A stretch of 64,000 nucleotides of DNA, from positions 9,795-73,794 of the forward strand of contig CAZGAQ010000027.1 in assembly GCA_964523405.1 (NCBI GenBank), written 5' to 3'. The position numbers and the translations under genes were made by a program. This document shows, piece after piece, positions 53,885-61,793 of this stretch (position 1 is the first letter of the stretch; each line of letters opens with the position of its first letter). This DNA is from CAZGAQ01 sp964523405. Lineage in GTDB: Bacteria; Planctomycetota; Phycisphaerae; UBA1845; Fen-1342. The notes under the pieces were generated by a model, which was given only the letters and a program-made list of their open reading frames with translations, made no database searches and was not told where the DNA came from.

Positions 53885-55171
53885 CTACCGGCCACAAGCC
53901 GCCGGCGCTTTGTCGCCCTGCGCCGGACCGCCCAGCAGGGCGAGCCGGAGCAGATTCAGGGCCGTGCGGGCCGCCCGCGTCCGGATGACGTCCCGGGGCG
54001 CGTCGGACCCCGGGTGCAACTCATGCACGGTCGTGCCCGCGGGCGTACGTACGCCAACGTAGACAAGGCCCACCGGTTTGGCCGCGCTCCCGCCAGCGGG
54101 TCCGGCGATGCCGGTCACGGACAGGGCGTAGTCGCTGCCTAGCTGCCGTGCCACGCCCTCGGCCATCGCCTGGGCGACCGGGGCACTGACTGCCCCATGC
54201 TGCTGCAGAAGGGCCGGGGGTACGTCCAGCAGGGCGGTCTTGGCGGCGTTTGCGTAGCTTACGACTCCGCCCAGGTAGTAGTTGCTGCTGCCGGGAGTGT
54301 CCGTCAGGGCCGCGCTGATCAGGCCGCCGGTGCAGGATTCGGCCGTCGCGACGGTTTGGCGGCGTGCGGTCAGCAACTGCCCGACCACGCCCGCCAAGGT
54401 CTCGCCGTCGCGGCCGAACACGACCGTCCCGAACCGGTGGCGGATTTCCGTCTCTGTCTCGTCGAGCATCTTCCGGGCGGCCTCGGCCGTCGGCCCAGTC
54501 GCGTTGATGCGAATGCCGATGATGCCCAGCTCCGCCGTCGTGCCGACCTCGGGGTTGCGGCCACGCTGCATCAGGTCGCGCATCTGTTCCCCGAGGGAGG
54601 ACTCACCCAGGCCGAATGTATGCAGATGTCGCATGAGCAGAACCCGCCCGGACGTAGCGGCACGGAGCTCAGGCTCGATGTCGTGCGTGAACATCGTGCG
54701 CATCTCAAAAGGCACGCCCGGCACGACGTAGACTGGCGTCCCGCGCAGCCGCATTGCGATGCCGGGGGCGGTTCCGCAGGTGTTGGCAATCGCGCGGGCG
54801 GTGCGGGGGAGATACGCCTGTACCTCATTGCGCTGCGGCATGTCGCGGTGGCGCGACCGGAAGAACTCGCGCAGGGCGGCCAGGCTAGGCTCGTGCAGCT
54901 CCAGCGCTACGCCGGCGGCATCGGCCAGGGCTTGTCGCGTGAGGTCGTCATCGGTGGGCCCCAGGCCGCCGCTGACTAGAATCAGGTCGCAGGCCTCGGC
55001 GGCCTCGAGCAGCGCGGCCCGGATGGGCGCGAGTTCGTCGGCGACGGTGACGTGCCGCTGCGTGCGAATGCCCAGCGCGGCGAGTTGCGTCGCGAGCCAG
55101 GCGCTGTTGGTGTCGACGGATTGACCCAGGGTCAGCTCCGTCCCGATAGAGAGGATCCACGCGTTTTGCAT
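53885..55171 (-). CDS. cinA: CinA family protein (nicotinamide-nucleotide amidase)
   Basis: The 428-residue protein has both usual domains. Residues 1-170 are the MoCF-like domain (SIGTELTLGQSVDTNSAWLA, ILVSGGLGPTDDDLTRQALA, PGVPFEM). Residues 260-415 are the CinA amidase, with catalytic-type ATAESCTGGLISAALTDTPG and the later SVTGIAGPAGG. The enzyme deamidates nicotinamide mononucleotide in the NAD salvage cycle, and the N-terminal domain hydrolyses ADP-ribose in some homologues. ATG at 55171 fits the family start; an in-frame ATG 42 bp upstream does not. Confidence 0.94.
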   Translation of the reverse strand: MQNAWILSIGTELTLGQSVDTNSAWLATQLAALGIRTQRHVTVADELAPIRAALLEAAEACDLILVSGGLGPTDDDLTRQALADAAGVALELHEPSLAALREFFRSRHRDMPQRNEVQAYLPRTARAIANTCGTAPGIAMRLRGTPVYVVPGVPFEMRTMFTHDIEPELRAATSGRVLLMRHLHTFGLGESSLGEQMRDLMQRGRNPEVGTTAELGIIGIRINATGPTAEAARKMLDETETEIRHRFGTVVFGRDGETLAGVVGQLLTARRQTVATAESCTGGLISAALTDTPGSSNYYLGGVVSYANAAKTALLDVPPALLQQHGAVSAPVAQAMAEGVARQLGSDYALSVTGIAGPAGGSAAKPVGLVYVGVRTPAGTTVHELHPGSDAPRDVIRTRAARTALNLLRLALLGGPAQGDKAPAACGR

Positions 55172-55311
55172 GCCGTATCCGCCAGAGCGATCCCTGCAGG
55201 CTGTGGAGCGCATTCTAGCGTGGATGGGCAGGATATGCCGTACGGCGGCCGCCGTGGCGCTGCCAGCGACCGGGTGGCCAGTGCCGAGTCCGCGTGGCGG
55301 TGGAGCGGATC

Positions 55312-56475
55312 ATGAGCGCGTCGTCCGCGTTTCTGGAAGCCCGCACCTACGCGGCCGGAACTCTGACCGCACAGCGCGGCGTGGCGCTGGCGGCCGACTT
55401 TGGGGCGCCGGCCGCGGAGTATGCGGCCGCCCGCGCGAGTGCGGCGCTGTTCGACTATAGCGACCGCGGGCGCATCGTCGTGACGGGGCGCGACCGCAAG
55501 GCGTGGCTGCACAATCTCGTCACGAGCTCCGTGACGACTTCGGCCGATTACCGCGGGGTTTACGGATTCGCGGTCACCGTGAAGGGGCGCATCCTCTTCG
55601 ATTTGAACATCCTCACGCTGCCGGATGCACTCTGGCTGGATGTCGACGGTCCGACCGTGCCCGTCGCGTTGGCGCACTTCGACCGTTTCCTGTTCACGGA
55701 AGATGTGCGGCTGGAGGGTGTCACCTCCGCGCGCGCGTCCGGCGGCGATCCCCGGCTGACCTGTGACGGTCCGCCGCCGGCGGCGGGCGACGCGCGGCTG
55801 GCGTGCAGTGGGCCGCAGGCGGCGGAAGTCGCGCGCCGGATCGGTGTGGCCGATTTGGCGGCATTGCCCGAGCTCGCGGTCATCGAGCTGTCGGGAATGG
55901 GCGGTTGGTTGATCCGCCATGATGCGCTGGGATTGCCCGGCTTTGAGTTGATTCTGCCGCGCGCGTCAGGACCGCTTTGGTGGGATCAACTGGTTGGACA
56001 CGGGGCGCGCCCGGCCGGGTGGCGGGTGCGAGAGGCACTGCGGATCGAGGCGGGCCGGCCGACGATGGGCGGGGACCTCGAAGACAATGTGCTGCCTGCG
56101 GAGACGGGGCAGCGTGAGCGTGCGGTGAGTGATACGAAGGGCTGCTATCTCGGGCACGAGATCGTCGAGCGCATGCGCTCGCGCGGGGTGCTGGCCAGGC
56201 GACTGGTGCGGCTGCAGTTGCACGATGGGGCGGGGGTGACGCTGCCGGCGCCGCTGTTCGAAGAGGGCGCTGCGTCCGGCCCACCGTCACGGCGGTCCGA
56301 GACTCTGCCGCCATCCGCGGCGTTCGGGCCGCCAGTGGGGCAACTGACTTCGCTCGTCGCGCACCCGGCCCGCTCGGACTGGATCGGACTGGGCTACGTG
56401 AAGACGCCGGTTCCGGATTCTGCCGCGCTGGTAGTGGGCGAACCGCCGCGGGCGGTTACCATTGTGGCCGACTAG
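55312..56475 (+). CDS. ygfZ: YgfZ/GcvT-domain folate-binding protein
   Basis: The 387-residue protein resembles aminomethyltransferase-like proteins that bind tetrahydrofolate and assist iron-sulfur enzymes. Blocks are VVTGRDRKAWLHNLVTS near residue 55, VTVKGRILFDL, LRIEAGRPTMGGDLEDN and the YgfZ signature DTKGCYLGHEIVERM with the conserved cysteine. The usual residue after CYLG is glutamine; here it is histidine. ATG at 55312 with TGGAG 6 bp upstream. Confidence 0.88.
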   Translation: MSASSAFLEARTYAAGTLTAQRGVALAADFGAPAAEYAAARASAALFDYSDRGRIVVTGRDRKAWLHNLVTSSVTTSADYRGVYGFAVTVKGRILFDLNILTLPDALWLDVDGPTVPVALAHFDRFLFTEDVRLEGVTSARASGGDPRLTCDGPPPAAGDARLACSGPQAAEVARRIGVADLAALPELAVIELSGMGGWLIRHDALGLPGFELILPRASGPLWWDQLVGHGARPAGWRVREALRIEAGRPTMGGDLEDNVLPAETGQRERAVSDTKGCYLGHEIVERMRSRGVLARRLVRLQLHDGAGVTLPAPLFEEGAASGPPSRRSETLPPSAAFGPPVGQLTSLVAHPARSDWIGLGYVKTPVPDSAALVVGEPPRAVTIVAD

Positions 56476-56492
56476 GTTGCGGTGGCGTGCGG

Positions 56493-56518
56493 CACCGGGC
56501 GCGACTGTCGCCCGGGTG
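56493..56518 (+). terminator. hairpin downstream of ygfZ
   Basis: CACCGGGCG (56493-56501) pairs with CGCCCGGGTG (56509-56518) with one bulged G. It begins 18 bp after the ygfZ stop. No U-tract follows, so intrinsic termination is uncertain. Confidence 0.45.
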
Positions 56519-56605
56519 TGGCGTAGCCCCAGGATGGCAGTCGCCGTCGCGTCGAAGAAGTTGCCGCCGCCGTAAGTCGCCGCGAACACGGGCGGTTAGT
56601 GACGC

Positions 56606-56679
56606 GGGTCAGTAGCCCAATCGGCAGAGGCAATGGACTTAAAATCCATCAAGTACGGGTTCGAATCCCGTCTGACCCA
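56606..56679 (+). tRNA. tRNA with anticodon UAA (Leu) and class I structure
   Basis: A complete 74-nt cloverleaf. The acceptor stem GGGTCAG/CTGACCC is perfect, then comes the D-arm GCCC-AATCGGCAGA-GGC. The anticodon arm is ATGGA-CTTAAAA-TCCAT with anticodon TAA. The variable loop has only five bases (CAAGT), and the T-arm is ACGGG-TTCGAAT-CCCGT. The discriminator is A; CCA is not encoded. All canonical positions are in place. Leucine tRNAs are normally class II, with a long variable arm, as in the tRNA-Leu(CAA) at 38.2 kb. This one is therefore odd, and its charging identity is uncertain. Confidence 0.85.
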
Positions 56680-57196
56680 GTGGGGGACGCAGCGTGCTTT
56701 GCGAGGATCCGGACAACTGCGGCGCGCGTCCACGCGGGGCTTCCCGGCCGTGTCGAAATGAGCCCGGTCCGGTCTGCTGAGCTGTGGGCCGGCACGACAT
56801 CGACATGCCTACGGCGCCGCAGGTGGAAATTCGCTCGCGCGGCCAAGGTACGGCGATGGCCTGGTTGTCGTCGACCACGGGCGTGCGGCGGAGTTGCCAT
56901 GATTGGCCGCGTGGCAGGGTCGCTTGCGGCAACGCTCCACGGGGCGGGCACCCATGACGCAACGGTCATCCCTCCGCGCGGGAACGCCCCATCGCGGCCG
57001 CGGCGAAGGTCGCGACTTGAGTTTGCATGCTGCCACGGTCGCGTGGAGCTGGCGGGCGTTCCCGGGCAGCCGGGCGCGGGGTATGCTGGTGCTGGCCCGC
57101 CCGCGGCGTCGCGCGCGGGCAGAAGGAGCACGAAAAGAGCTGAGAATTGGTGGCTGTCCCTAAATATTGATCCCTAAATATCGATCCTAAATATCG
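56680..57196. other. gene-free region with repeats
   Basis: This 517-bp region is GC-rich, has no recognisable gene and holds one copy of dispersed repeat R1 (57054-57162). It ends in the triple tandem repeat at 57158-57198. Possible reading frames on the minus strand run antisense to the tRNA or the repeat and are not supported. Confidence 0.5.
57054..57162 (+). repeat. dispersed repeat R1, copy 1
   Basis: This segment matches 58427-58525 closely, starting GGGCGTT and ending CCCTA. The shared core CGCGGGGTATGCTGGTGCTG is identical. Copy 1 has about ten extra bases (AAAGAGC region) near its 3' end. Both copies read the same way and bracket the zinc-ribbon gene. Confidence 0.8.
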
Positions 57197-57198
57197 AT
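57158..57198 (+). repeat. triple tandem repeat, AT-rich unit
   Basis: Three adjacent units: CCCTAAATATTGAT (57158-57171), CCCTAAATATCGAT (57172-57185) and CCTAAATATCGAT (57186-57198). They are AT-rich in a GC-rich genome. The last unit overlaps the ATG at 57197 of the next gene. They could be operators or footprints of repeated insertion. Confidence 0.9.
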
Positions 57199-58102
57199 GC
57201 GAAGAGGCGAGCAACAATCCGGATTGCACCAACTGCAGCTTTCAGCCGCGATGAAAGCGCTGTCGCTGATGGGCCGGTTTGGCGTGGCGTCTGCCGTGTA
57301 CATGATCATAATTGGCGGCCTTCTCGCCCTCAACGGGCGCACGTGGGACGATGAGGAGTGCCCGAACGAGGTCACGCCGATCGACCGCGTGTGGCGGAGC
57401 GTGTGGGGTGTTCTTGGCTTGTATGACACGTCGACCGTCGAGGAGCACATAGTCGGATCACCAGTGCATCGGATCATGCGGACCATCCCTAGTCAGCTAC
57501 TTCCGCTGCACCGAGGCTGCATGGATATGACGGTCATGCTCCCTGCAGCTTGTGGAGCGGCCCTTGTCTTCCGGCACAGCGGACAGCGATCAACTCGCTT
57601 GGCCATGTACACATATCGCTCTGCCTGGCTGTGCGTGCTCTTGGTCTACGCTCCTCTGGTCTTGTCATCTGGAAGGGAGTTCCCCTATACCGTGCAACTG
57701 AACCGGGTCCGGGCATCGGATGGGGTCAACGCGGTGGATTATGTACTCGCACGCTGGGTCGAAAGTTGGATGGTGCCGCCAGAATGGCGCATGTCCACAG
57801 GGCTTGTGCCCGTACTTCCGGGCGGCGCCGGTCGCGTCCACCGGGCACTAGTGACTTGGGTGCGCAGCGTGCCCTACCTAATCGCGGGACTCACGACTTA
57901 CGAGATACTAACGAGGGTGCGCACGCGGAGTCGCGGCGCTAATCACTGCCACCACTGCGAATACGATCTCAGCGGCTTAATGCACGAACGGTGTCCCGAA
58001 TGCGGCACGCTCGTCGGTGTTGCCCGCGCAGGTCCACGAGCCCGGGGGCAAAGTGTCGATCGGGCCCCCGATCGTTCGACGGATGACGAAGGCCGGCCCT
58101 GA
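57197..58102 (+). CDS. membrane protein of unknown function with C-terminal zinc ribbon
   Basis: The protein of up to 301 residues has several hydrophobic segments (for example ASAVYMIIIGGLLAL near residue 35 and SAWLCVLLVYAPLVL near 145). It ends in a zinc ribbon C251-HH-C254-EYDLSGL...C266-PE-C269. This CxxC-YDLxGL-CPEC ribbon is frequent in membrane proteins of the Phycisphaerae and other planctomycetes. The start is uncertain: ATG at 57197 lies in the tandem repeat, and ATG at 57251 gives a shorter form. Composition is less GC-rich than most neighbours. The function is unknown. Confidence 0.65.
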   Translation: MRRGEQQSGLHQLQLSAAMKALSLMGRFGVASAVYMIIIGGLLALNGRTWDDEECPNEVTPIDRVWRSVWGVLGLYDTSTVEEHIVGSPVHRIMRTIPSQLLPLHRGCMDMTVMLPAACGAALVFRHSGQRSTRLAMYTYRSAWLCVLLVYAPLVLSSGREFPYTVQLNRVRASDGVNAVDYVLARWVESWMVPPEWRMSTGLVPVLPGGAGRVHRALVTWVRSVPYLIAGLTTYEILTRVRTRSRGANHCHHCEYDLSGLMHERCPECGTLVGVARAGPRARGQSVDRAPDRSTDDEGRP

Positions 58103-58624
58103 CGGACTCAAAATGCATCGCTCGCGGCTCGCTCGAGCCGCGCAGGTCCAGCCAGCGCAGGTCCATTGCGCCAGGAAAAGCCTGGAGAAGGAGGATGCGG
58201 AGTGATGCGTTGAAACCTTCTTTGGGACCCAGCGGGTATTGAATCCCGCCCGGCAAAGCTCGGCCGGCAGCCGGAAGCGCGTCTGGCGTGGCGTCCGAGC
58301 AATCAGCGTCGCGAAGCGTAGACAGCGAATGCATGGGCCGTGTGAATGAGCCCCGTCAGCGCTGCGACAGCGGGAGCCGACGTTGTTGGACCTACGGAAG
58401 GCCGTATTGGAGCGCCGTGACAGGCCGGGCGTTTCCGGGCGGCCGGGCGCGGGGTATGCTGGTGCTGGCCCGCTCGCGGCGTCGCGCGCGGGCGAATGGA
58501 GCACTGAAATTGGTGGCGGTCCCTAGTTAGTCTAGTTATTCCGAGACCACGCGAGAGTGGAGTTGGATTAACTGAAACGCGTCATTCTGTCAGCAGCGTC
58601 ATCACGATCACGGAGATTGGCCGC
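58103..58624. other. gene-free region with repeats
   Basis: This 522-bp region holds R1 copy 2 at 58427-58525. A short stretch at 58023-58060, just upstream in the end of the preceding gene, resembles 59086-59124. I see no gene or RNA. Minus-strand frames here lack codon or motif support. Confidence 0.5.
58427..58525 (+). repeat. dispersed repeat R1, copy 2
   Basis: This is the second copy of R1 (see 57054-57162), in the same orientation. It ends in GGTCCCTAG, where copy 1 runs into the tandem repeat. It lies about 90 bp upstream of the lipoprotein gene. Confidence 0.8.
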
Positions 58625-59080
58625 ATGATCCCGATCCCATTCGTCCGCCGCTACAGATCAGTGCAAGACCGTAGTGTACGTATTTCCGGGTTCGCCGTTG
58701 CACTGTGCACCTGTTTCGTGATGATCACAGGATGCCGCCGCGAGTCGTTGTCGTTGATCGTTGACGATTACCAGGGTACGGTGATCCTAAAGATTGCCGA
58801 CGTCGACATCGGCGCCCGTGGCACACCTTGGCCGGCGGATTCACGTACCTGGACTGAACAGGTAGCCGGCGAACGTTGCATCGGCTACCGAGCCAGTGGC
58901 CAGGGACGCACTGTCTATGCTTTGGCAGGACTAGCCACAAACCAGAAGCAAGTGCGCGTGCAGCTACGCTCAGATGTTCGAGTACGGATGGTGTATAGGC
59001 ACCGGGAAGGCGATACCGTGCAGTGCGTGCGAGTGCAGCTGCTATCTCCGGGCGAGACGACGATCTACATGGACCGGTAG
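58625..59080 (+). CDS. small lipoprotein of unknown function
   Basis: I do not recognise this family. The 151-residue product has a basic N-terminus, a hydrophobic stretch (GFAVALCTCFVMITGC) and a lipobox ending at C37. The mature part is beta-rich (RTVYALAGLATNQKQVRVQL, CVRVQLLSPGETTIYMD). Composition is less GC-rich than usual for the window, which with the repeats around it hints at a recent arrival. ATG at 58625. Confidence 0.55.
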   Translation: MIPIPFVRRYRSVQDRSVRISGFAVALCTCFVMITGCRRESLSLIVDDYQGTVILKIADVDIGARGTPWPADSRTWTEQVAGERCIGYRASGQGRTVYALAGLATNQKQVRVQLRSDVRVRMVYRHREGDTVQCVRVQLLSPGETTIYMDR

Positions 59081-59108
59081 CGGCGCCCGCGCAGGTCCAC
59101 GCAGCGCG

Positions 59109-59221
59109 GGTCCAAAGTGTAGGCGGCCCCGCGGATAGATGACGATCGCCCGAAACAGGCGTGACAACCGACCCTCGCGGCTCGTGCGGACCGTCGTTCG
59201 GCGAGCCGCGTGGCGTTGTGG
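59109..59221 (+). repeat. dispersed repeat R2, copy 1
   Basis: This segment aligns without gaps to 60641-60753. By hand count about 89 of 113 positions agree. The core TCGTTCGGCGAGCCGC is identical. In copy 2 the right half overlaps the transposase remnant, so R2 is probably derived from such an element. The two copies bracket the DUF4143-type ATPase. Confidence 0.75.
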
Positions 59222-59293
59222 GTGACATGGTAGCCAGTCTCGCTGTTTCTGGCGACAGCGGTGCGCAACACCCCCTAATCACGCGCGCGTCGG

Positions 59294-60502
59294 TCACGCC
59301 CAGTCGGCCCAGGAAACGACCGACACGCCTTGCCGCTTGAAGGACGTGTCGCCACCGTAAAGCAGCGCGGCGGCCCCGTGCGCCTGCCCCGCTAAGTTTC
59401 GCCAGTAGTCGAGATCAGCGAAGAAGTCGCTGGCGATGGTCTGCCCGGATTTGACCTCGATCGGAATCTGCTTGGCCCCTTGGTCGATCAGCAGGTCGAC
59501 TTCATGTCCCGCCGAATCCCGCCAGAAGTAAAGGTCCGGCTCGGCACCTCGGTTGTAGAAGTTCTTCAGCGCCTCCGACACCACCCAGGTCTCGAAAATC
59601 GCACCGCGGGCCGCGTGGGTGATCAGGTCCGCTGGGCTCTGAACCCGCAGCAGGTAACACAACAGCCCCGTGTCGACGAAATACAGCTTGGGAGATTTCA
59701 CCAGGCGCTTGTTGAAGTTGCGGTGATGGGGGCGCAGCAGGTAGATGACGAAGCTCGCCTCCAGGATCGACAGCCACCGTCGCGCCGTCGTATGCGAGAT
59801 GCCGGCGTCGGTGGCCAGGGATGACGCATTCAGCAGTTGCCCGCTGCGTCCGGCACACAGCCGCACGAACCGGCCGAAGCCCTCGAGATCGCCGACGTTG
59901 AGCAGGTCGCGGACATCGCGCTCCAAGTAGGTCTGGTAGTAGTTTGCCAGCCAGGACTGCGGCTTGAGGCCCTTGTCGTGAATCCTCGGAAACCCGCCGG
60001 TGAACAGGGCCGCGAACAAGTCCACCGTGGGGGTCGGAGTCGGCGCGACAGCGGACCGACGCCCTGGCGGGGGCTTCGTGAGGTCGCGGACGGGCCGGCC
60101 GGCCAGCTCGGATCGGCTGAGAGGCAGCAGCCGCAGCACGGCACAGCGGCCGGCCAAAGATTGGCTGACGCGGTGGAGGAGCAGGAAGTTCTGTGAGCCG
60201 GACAGGATGAACTGCCCGGGGCGATCTCCGCGATCCACGATTCCCTGAATGTACGAGAACAGGTCCGGCACACGCTGGACTTCGTCCAGAATGACCCGCC
60301 CCCGGAACTGATCCAGGAACCCGCGCGGGTCCTCCGTGGCGAACGCGCGCGCATCCGGGTCTTCCAGCGACGCGTAGCGGTGCCTGGGAAAGACGGCCCG
60401 CACCAGCGTGGTCTTGCCGGACTGGCGCGGCCCCGTGACCGTCACGACCGGGTAATCCCGCGCCGCGGCCGTGAGCGTCTTGGAGAGATGCCGTGCGATC
60501 AT
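59294..60502 (-). CDS. ATPase of the AAA_14/DUF4143 type
   Basis: The 402-residue protein has Walker A VTGPRQSGKTT (GPRQSGKTT at 24-32), Walker B GRVILDEVQRVPD (D73, E74) and a sensor-like LSGSQNFLLL. The C-terminal DUF4143 half contains YLERDVRDL, a helix-turn-helix-like segment ISHTTARRWLSILEASFV and a nuclease-like core LLIDQGAKQIPIEVKSGQ with the E-x-K of the PD-(D/E)XK fold. Such ATPases are common in accessory regions of many bacteria and archaea; their function is not established, and some may be toxin-antitoxin or defence related. The gene is isolated between R2 copies. Confidence 0.88.
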   Translation of the reverse strand: MIARHLSKTLTAAARDYPVVTVTGPRQSGKTTLVRAVFPRHRYASLEDPDARAFATEDPRGFLDQFRGRVILDEVQRVPDLFSYIQGIVDRGDRPGQFILSGSQNFLLLHRVSQSLAGRCAVLRLLPLSRSELAGRPVRDLTKPPPGRRSAVAPTPTPTVDLFAALFTGGFPRIHDKGLKPQSWLANYYQTYLERDVRDLLNVGDLEGFGRFVRLCAGRSGQLLNASSLATDAGISHTTARRWLSILEASFVIYLLRPHHRNFNKRLVKSPKLYFVDTGLLCYLLRVQSPADLITHAARGAIFETWVVSEALKNFYNRGAEPDLYFWRDSAGHEVDLLIDQGAKQIPIEVKSGQTIASDFFADLDYWRNLAGQAHGAAALLYGGDTSFKRQGVSVVSWADWA

Positions 60503-60640
60503 CGCCGCCTCGTGTAATTTGAACTTTGCGTATTCACTTTACATGGCTCGGCAAACCCGTCAAGCGCGGGCTACGGGCGGTGGGGCGGTGAACGAGTAGC
60601 ACCCGCTCGATCGGACGGCCGCGCGGGCCCAGCCGGACCC

Positions 60641-60753
60641 GGTCCAGAATGTAGACGGCCCTGCCGAGCAACGCTGATTGCGCTAAGCAGGCGTGAAAAC
60701 CGAGCGTTGCGGCTCATGCAGACCATCGTTCGGCGAGCCGCTTGGCGCTGTGG
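60641..60753 (+). repeat. dispersed repeat R2, copy 2
   Basis: See 59109-59221. This copy overlaps the 3' part (60714 onwards) of the minus-strand transposase remnant. Confidence 0.75.
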
Positions 60754-60896
60754 AGGAGGTGGGTGGCGACCCGATTCCCGCCCAGCTTCCGGCGCAGGAT
60801 GGTCACCTGGGCCATGAGGAACCGCACGCGGGCGTCCCGGCGGGCGGACCAGGCCTCGACGAGGAGGTGCAGCAGGGCGAACAGCCAGTTCGGCAT
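60714..60896 (-). pseudogene. remnant of a transposase/integrase N-terminus
   Basis: The 60 residues start with MPNWLFALLHLLVEAWSARR and continue RDARVRFLMAQVTILRRKLGGNRV. This resembles the N-terminus of planctomycetal DDE-integrase-like proteins, in which RRDAQ.RFL...ILRRKL.GNRV precedes the catalytic core. The core is absent and a stop follows the remnant. The match is from memory of the family and the region is short, so the call is moderate. Confidence 0.5.
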
Positions 60897-61322
60897 GGTT
60901 CATGCACGCTCGGTGCGGACGAACGTAAGTCCAGCAAGGACAAGGCATCGAGATTTCGGACCCTCGCCGGCGCGAACTTGCCCGTATCCGCCGCGCCCGG
61001 GAGTGCGACGCCGGCCCGGTGCGCGGGCAGTCAGGCCCGTGCCTCCGTTGCCTGCGCGGGACGGTGCCGTCCGCGCCGTTATCCCATGAATCGCCGGGAC
61101 TGCGGCCCGACGATCTAGTTTTCTGTATGCCCAGTGGTTGGAGCTGCCGCGTTCCGGCTGGCGACCGTCCGTCTTTTGCACGCTGCCGCCGAAGCCCTGC
61201 TCCTGCGATATCTCGCACGAAAACTCCACCCCCGTGCCGCTCCCGGCGCCGCGCTGGAGACGATAAGATGGAGGCGTGAGCCAGGTGCGGGCGCCCAGAG
61301 GCCCGCCTATCGGAGGTATGTT
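60897..61322. other. gene-free region upstream of nfu
   Basis: This 426-bp region lies between the transposase remnant and the Nfu-type gene. It has overlapping open frames on both strands but none with a recognisable family, signal peptide or good ribosome-binding site. GGAGG at 61312-61316 belongs to nfu. No promoter is obvious. Confidence 0.5.
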
Positions 61323-61568
61323 GTGAGTACGAACCCCCAGGGCAAGTCCGTGGCCGAGCGCGCCCAGGCCGTCATCGAGAGCTTCCGGCCGTACATTCAA
61401 GCCGACGGTGGCGACATCGACTTCGTGAAGTGCGAAGACAATGTCGTGACCGTCCGCCTCCGTGGTGCCTGCAGCGGCTGCCCGCACGCGGCCATGACGC
61501 TCAAGATGGGGGTCGAGCGCCACCTCAAGGAGCAGGTGCCCGAGATCAAGGAAGTGATCAGCGCCTGA
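61323..61568 (+). CDS. Nfu-type iron-sulfur cluster carrier (NifU C-terminal domain)
   Basis: The 81-residue protein matches the NifU C-terminal domain: IESFRPYIQADGGDIDFVKC, VTVRLRGACSGCPHAAMTLK with the CxxC that holds a [4Fe-4S] cluster between two subunits, and VERHLKEQVPEIKEV. Such proteins deliver clusters to apo-enzymes. GTG start at 61323 with GGAGG 6 bp upstream. It stands alone, without other Isc or Suf genes, and is followed by an inverted repeat. Confidence 0.92.
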   Translation: MSTNPQGKSVAERAQAVIESFRPYIQADGGDIDFVKCEDNVVTVRLRGACSGCPHAAMTLKMGVERHLKEQVPEIKEVISA

Positions 61569-61572
61569 CAGC

Positions 61573-61662
61573 CCGTTGAAAAAGGGGACTGGCTCCGCGC
61601 CGGACCGCGTTCGCGCTAGCGCCAGTCGGCGTTCCAGCGGTGCCTGTACCCTTTTTCGACGG
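61573..61662. repeat. long imperfect inverted repeat downstream of nfu
   Basis: CCGTTGAAAAAGGGGACTGG with the next C (61573-61593) is complementary to 61642-61662 except at three positions. The right arm ends in CCCTTTTTCGACGG. The palindrome GCGCTAGCGC (61613-61622) lies inside. The element begins 5 bp after the nfu stop. It could be a bidirectional terminator; its long arms and AAAAAGGGGACTGG ends also suggest a small mobile repeat. Confidence 0.7.
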
Positions 61663-61793
61663 ACTCTTAGGGCCCGTTGCCGGCCAGCGGTATCGGCCAA
61701 CGCAGTGGGGGACCGGTTTGACCATTGCGCAGCGCACACGGCCGCCTCCCCCCGGTGGCGACCGTGGCGCTGAATTCGTCGTACGTTCGCGGC

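Noticed and set aside
58225..58265. Sequence AGCGGGTATTGAATCCCGCC resembling a tRNA T-arm
   Set aside because: The loop has the wrong length and no acceptor or anticodon arm can be drawn around it.
56639..58504. Several minus-strand frames in the repeat region
   Set aside because: They run antisense to the tRNA and repeats. Segments such as SDGIRTRT are typical translation artefacts of tRNA genes.
60571..61739. Long minus-strand frames across the nfu region
   Set aside because: They run through nfu on the opposite strand and carry no domain or signal peptide.
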